The position numbers were made by a program, and so were the translations under genes. Below are positions 60,219-64,000 of a stretch of 64,000 bases of DNA, one piece after another. The DNA is taken from NCBI RefSeq assembly GCF_963678635.1, contig NC_087063.1:34196540-34260539 (forward strand). Reading direction: 5' to 3'. This DNA comes from Symsagittifera roscoffensis (Eukaryota; Xenacoelomorpha; Acoela; Convolutidae). How positions within the stretch are numbered: the stretch's first letter is position 1; each line of letters starts with the position of its first letter. A model generated the notes under the pieces. It worked only from the letters and a program-made list of their open reading frames with translations. It was not told the origin of the DNA and did no database searches.

Positions 60219-62926
60219 GAAACATCTTCTGACTAGCAAAGTTGCTCTAAAATCATTTCCACAAAAAATACGAGACAAGAACAGCTTGAGAAAAGATAAG
60301 CTAAATGAACACTTGAGTGAGCATCTCAAATCCGACGATCTGAGGGAAAAGAATAAGAGCCTACAAGAAGATTTGTCGTCAATATTCAGATGTGATACTG
60401 AATTAGAAGCTCATCCAACATTCTCTTCTGAAAACAATACCTTCAAGGAAAATTCGTTCGGAAACAAGTTGGAATCTTCGATGTTCCGAATAATAAACGA
60501 GAAATTCTATACTAGTGATAGTCGCAGTGCAATACAAATGCTGAAGATGGACCCCACTGCCTTTCAGTAAGTAGGCAATTTGGAGAGAAAGTAATCTGAT
60601 TACACAAGCGAAGCGAAGTGTATTATTAAGAACTTTCTTTTTTTTCCAACCTAAGTCGCAAATAAAAGTGCTCATAGTGGCACTTTTGGAATATTTCAAT
60701 TCATCATATTTAAGCGTATTTAAGCATAGGTAATTTAATAGCATATAGTGCTGGTTTGTTTTTGGCTAGTGTTAGGTCCTATTTCAAAACAACAGTTGTT
60801 ATGAAAATGTATGGGATTTGTTAATTTTTTTTTTGCTACCCTTTGGAAAATTTTTGAACTGTTCGCAAAAATTTCATTTTTTTTCTCAAAAACTACTGAA
60901 CCAATTTTCAACCAAACTAAAAAACTAATCATTGGGATCTCTCCTTCTCAAGCGGATTTTCCCTAAATTCGGAAGAAAAAAGTTATGGCCTCAAACAAGC
61001 CCATTTTTTGTTTTTGACATTTTGGTTAATTTTCAAATTTTTTTGACTTTTCTCAAGAACTACCCTGCCAAATCAGAGAATAAGAGTTCAACCGGAAAAA
61101 AAAACGTGGTATGCGAATCTTCCCTGCGCAAGCGGCTATACCCTGCGTTTTGAAAAAATATATGGCCTTAGAAAATGTACAATTTTTGAAACTTGCCCGT
61201 TTTTTGGAAACTCACCTGCTGATTCTGAGGTTGATAATTCATTCAAATTAACATCGTGCTTAGATTTTTCCTGCGTAGTCTGTTTCGCCTTATTTGTTTG
61301 GTAGAAAAGCCGATATGGACATTTTATGAAGTTTTAACCGTTTTTTTTAAAGAAATTTCATCGCTGTTCTCGAAAGCTACTAGCTAAAGCCGATATTAAG
61401 GATTCAATCTAAATATCAGGGTGTTGAAGTCTTCCCTGCATACGAGACTATTTCCATGCTTTAGTAGAGAAAATTTTGTGATTTTAGGAAGTCAACTTTT
61501 TCAATTTTTGATCTTGGAATCTTTTTCAATTTTTTTTTCGAAAAGTACCCAGCCAAATCTGAGATAAAGAATTCAGTTGAAAGATCGATTAGTAGTTCTT
61601 TTTTCTTTAAATATGCAGCTAATCCACTACTTAAGCAGAAAAATTACTGGGACTTTGCGTTAAGTCCATTTTTGAATCTTTCAAAATTACGCATTTCGGT
61701 ATCAGTTCAAAATATGATCGAAATATTAAAACATGTGAATCTAGCATAAGCTGGGCAACTAGTTTTTCTTCCAAGGTCCGTGGCGCGATTTCGAGGAAGT
61801 GGAGATCCTAATCAACCGGTAGGAGTTCAAAATCCGGAACATTGAAATAGTTAGTTTTTTTGGTCGAGTTTTTCGTGCATCGCATTGGCAATTTAATGGC
61901 AACTGCAGCTGCTTTATTGGTGGCTAGTGTTAGTAAAATTACAAGCGGTCATGAAGCAGATGTGAGAACGTATTTTTCCCAAGCCTTGCAAAAAAGTTTC
62001 TCAAGGTGTCTTTTTAACCTTTTCCTAATTTCACTTTGTTTTGCCTGTTTAGAGATCTATGCCGAGAGTAAATTTAATAGAATTACGCAGGCAGAACTCT
62101 TATAAAAATCAGCCCTTCTTTTCATCCTCACTATAAACTTTTTTTCTGTGCGCAATATTTGTGTTCAATTTCTAAATCTGTGGCTTTTTGAACGAAAAAA
62201 TAACAGAAGCGGAGGCTTCCTGAACAAAAAAGTTTATCATCATCAGTTCCTCAGGCAGGTAAGGAATAAGGGAAAATATCTTAACAAAAGTATCAGAAGC
62301 GGATATTGTTAAAAGCTAAATTATATGTTCTAGTTTGCTTTAGAATATATCACAAAGGATACCAGAACCAAGTGTGCAAATGGCCAGTCAAGCCCTTGCA
62401 AGTAATCGCTGAGCTTCTGAAGCAGAGAAGTGAATTGCTAGTTGTCGCTGATATTGGTTGCGGTGAAGGACTCTTGGCTTCAATGGTGCCTCAGAAGGTC
62501 TACTGTTTTGACCTTCAGAAGTTAAACAACCATGTAATCATTTGCGACGCTGCTAAAGTGCACATGAAACTTGAGCCTTGCTCTGTTGATGTTTGTGTGT
62601 TTTGTTTATCGCTTATGGGAACAAACTTCACTGATTTTTTGAGAAGCGCGAATGGCGTTTTGAAAGAAGGAGGCACACTTTTAGTGGCGGAAGTGTCAAG
62701 TCGATTCGAAATTGTATTGAAGAGCAAAAGGGCAAAAAAGAGAAAGAAAACTATCAATGATACGAAACCTTTCGTGGATTCTATGGTCAACTTCGGCTAC
62801 GAATTAGTCTGCGAGAAGAGTTTTGATTACTTTGTGTTTTTTGAATTTCAGAAAGGTGCCAAAAGTAATGACTCCTTATTTTTGAATGAAATAACTCTTA
62901 AGCCTTGTTTATATAAGAAAAGGTAG
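60219..62926 (+). CDS. RRP8: rRNA-processing methyltransferase RRP8 (5' end missing)
   Basis: A nucleolar SAM-dependent methyltransferase (family: m1A methylation of large-subunit rRNA; in animals also part of rDNA silencing). Exon A ends at 60566 with KLESSMFRIINEKFY, then SAIQMLKMDPTAF. Exon B runs 62344-62926. The join is phase 2 and regenerates DPTAF-Q-IYHKGYQNQV, the family's substrate-side motif. Exon B has motif I, VVADIGCGEGLLASM, then VYCFDLQKL, VDVCVFCLSLMGTN, EGGTLLVAEVSSRFE and the C-terminal LKPCLYKKR. A lysine insertion (SKRAKKRKK) is unusual. The frame of exon A is open from about 60070 but lacks an ATG before the MFRII methionine, so at least one upstream exon is missing; the start given (after TATGTTTAAG) is provisional. 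Confidence 0.88.
60640..60775. repeat. SINE-like left flank in the RRP8 intron
   Basis: CCAACCTAAGTCGCAAATAAAAGTGC, then TAATTTAATAGCATATAG and TTTTTGGCTAGTGTTAG, matches the left flank of the units at 45678, 45979 and 51520. The tRNA-like core does not follow directly. Confidence 0.55.
60800..61640. repeat. Diverged tandem units in the RRP8 intron
   Basis: Successive blocks share CTCAAGAACTACCCTGCCAAAT- or AAAAGTACCCAGCCAAATCTGA-like starts, a GAATTCA- or GAGTTCAACCGGAA-like middle and (T)CTTCCCTGC(G/A)(C/T)A(A/C)G(C/A)GGCTAT. Spacing is about 165-190 bp over four or five units. Related words occur at 50560-51015. Confidence 0.6.
61775..61845 (+). repeat. tRNA-like module of a SINE in the RRP8 intron
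   Basis: GGTCCGTGGCGCGATTTCGAGG and GGTAGGAGTTCAAAATCCGG (B-box-like). It is followed by a diverged copy of the SINE flank (TAATGGCAACTGCAGCTGC, then TGGTGGCTAGTGTTAG). The open frame 61860-62105 lies in this repeat and is not called as a gene. Confidence 0.48.
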
Positions 62927-63339
62927 ATTAAACCTTCTGTCTTTTTTTATTCGACGATAAAACTCTAGTTAATGAACTCAGATACATTTTATGGCAACCT
63001 AATTTTTTTCGATTCATTAGCCCAAAAGGAAAAAACTTGCTAATTGCGGATCCTCACACACCATCAACTATCTCTGCAATATATCAGTATCGGTTTTTTA
63101 GTAGCAGATTACGCGATTTAGTACGAGAGTCCGCGAGCTGAAAAGAAAAAATGAAGTGAAATCACCAGAACAAAATCCCAGCAAGATGCTTGTTTCATCA
63201 TCAAGCTGCTCAAACTGGTCACTTTTGGCCCTTTTTTGTTCACTTATTTTTTCTAAGGTCGCTTTTTCAAAAATGCTGCTTACTTCAAGTGAATCCTAAC
63301 AATTGTCTTTTAAGAAATTTATTTTGACCCAAAAAAGTT
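62927..63339. other. RRP8 3' flank; no further gene seen
   Basis: Probable 3' UTR and flank. No AATAAA was found close to the stop codon. Confidence 0.4.
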
Positions 63340-63475
63340 GCTGACTGGTCGTAAGTTTTTTCTAAAGCCGCCTTTGACGCCAATATATACTTATTTTGAG
63401 AGGGAACGCGTGCCGAAAAATTTGCCTGCGGCGCAGAAAACTTTGTTCGCCAAAAATTTTGGTCCACCAAAAAGA
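63340..63475. repeat. Fragment of the hAT-like element interior
   Basis: CAATATATACTTATTTTGAG, then GCGTGCCGAAAAATTTGCC and TGCGGCGCAGAAAA, matches the interior of 30586-30921 (CAATATATACTAACTTTGAGG, TTTGCCTGCGGCGCAG) in the same + strand orientation. No ends or target duplications are visible. Confidence 0.65.
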
Positions 63476-64000
63476 TAGGTCGCTTGTTTTCTCTGACCGA
63501 TTTGAGTAGCGTGTTCGTGATTAAATTTGATTGTTGATTTGTTGAAGTAGCTTCTGAACTAGTTAATGAAGACAAGCTATGAAAGCGACAGTCAGCGTTT
63601 CATTTAACGGGGTTATTTCGTTTGGTTAATTGATTTGCTCTAGTTGAGTTTCAAGTTTAATCTCAGGTGGAAACGTATTTCAAGTTCCCTTTGATTCATG
63701 AAATGTCGATTTATTTTCCTTCGGTTTGCTTAGTTTAATTGGTGCCAGCTGGTGATTTGAGAAGAAGTATTTTCAGTGTGGCAGATTATTTCCGACCTTT
63801 TTGAAGCTCTTTTATCTCTGAGAACCCTTAATTAGTTAGGGGGCTTACCGCTTTTGAATGTTCAGTACACTCTCAAGAAAATTTAAACCAAATAAAAAGG
63901 AATTGAAATTTGTCCCTGAGGATTCCAATTAGTAAGAGCGTATTTTGAGACTTCAAAATTGGCAAAAGAATTGGGCGAATTCAACACGATATTTTTTCAT
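63476..64000. other. AT-rich DNA at the window end; no gene seen
   Basis: No supported coding frame, RNA gene or transposon. Confidence 0.4.

Noticed and set aside
36010-61845. Functional tRNA genes at the tRNA-like modules
   Set aside because: A- and B-box-like words are present, but acceptor stems do not pair, anticodon arms are irregular and the modules lie inside repeated SINE-like units.
61860-62105. 81-residue open frame with a hydrophobic stretch (MVEFFVHRIGNLMATAAALL) as a membrane protein
   Set aside because: It overlaps the right part of a SINE-like unit in the RRP8 intron, with the same words as other units (TGGCTAGTGTTAG).
1-64000. Bacterial-type operons, toxin-antitoxin or phage defence systems
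   Set aside because: The DNA is clearly eukaryotic (introns, AATAAA signals, RPL6, ISY1, RRP8) and no such genes were found.

Overview
The window is nuclear DNA of an invertebrate animal: AT-rich, with spliced genes, canonical GT-AG introns, AATAAA signals and many degenerate transposable elements of several classes. I cannot name the species. Six host genes are recognised by protein family, all on the + strand: a core-1 beta-1,3-galactosyltransferase (C1GALT1 family, five exons, 1757-9172), a small CRIB-motif Cdc42 effector (29676-29957), ribosomal protein eL6/RPL6 (39052-39899), a multi-C2H2 zinc-finger protein (40144-41291), the splicing factor ISY1 (41905-43341) and the rRNA-processing methyltransferase RRP8 (about 60219-62926). 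Two unidentified short coding exons form a divergent pair near 18.5-19.2 kb and are repeated near 24.8-25.4 kb.

Layout. 1-9.3 kb: C1GALT1-like gene, with a degenerate Ty3/gypsy element on the opposite strand inside its largest intron, plus a minisatellite and a fold-back repeat. 9.3-11.35 kb: two diverged direct repeats. 11.35-26.3 kb: a minus-strand Ty3/gypsy element, cut off at its integrase end, of which the larger part plus flanking DNA (13838-20049) has been tandemly duplicated (20050-26280). 26.3-28.9 kb: a broken minus-strand non-LTR retrotransposon with an N-terminal PHD-like zinc region and a C-terminal cysteine/histidine plus nuclease-like region. 29.7-30.1 kb: CRIB effector gene. 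31.2-34.3 kb: a decayed LINE. 30.6 and 38.6 kb: two short hAT-like elements in opposite orientation, both with matching 8-bp target duplications. 39-43.3 kb: RPL6, zinc-finger and ISY1 genes packed head to tail. 43.8-53.6 kb: repeat-rich DNA with tRNA-like SINE units, a roughly ten-unit tandem array and a possible inverted-repeat element. 54.0-58.8 kb: a decayed Ty1/copia element with LTRs and a primer binding site. 60.2-62.9 kb: RRP8.

An overall pattern: most host start codons lie 8-27 nt after a good 3' splice site (1757, 18948/25179, 29676, 39052, 40144, 41905), and RPL6, zinc-finger and ISY1 genes are close together on one strand. This fits spliced-leader trans-splicing and perhaps an operon, but ordinary 5'-UTR introns would look the same here. 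I found no bacterial-type defence system, CRISPR array or rRNA gene. tRNA-like stretches are judged SINE parts, not functional tRNA genes. The unusual points are the duplication history of the gypsy locus, the PHD plus nuclease-like non-LTR element, and the SINE family whose tRNA-like core differs between copies while the flanks are kept.
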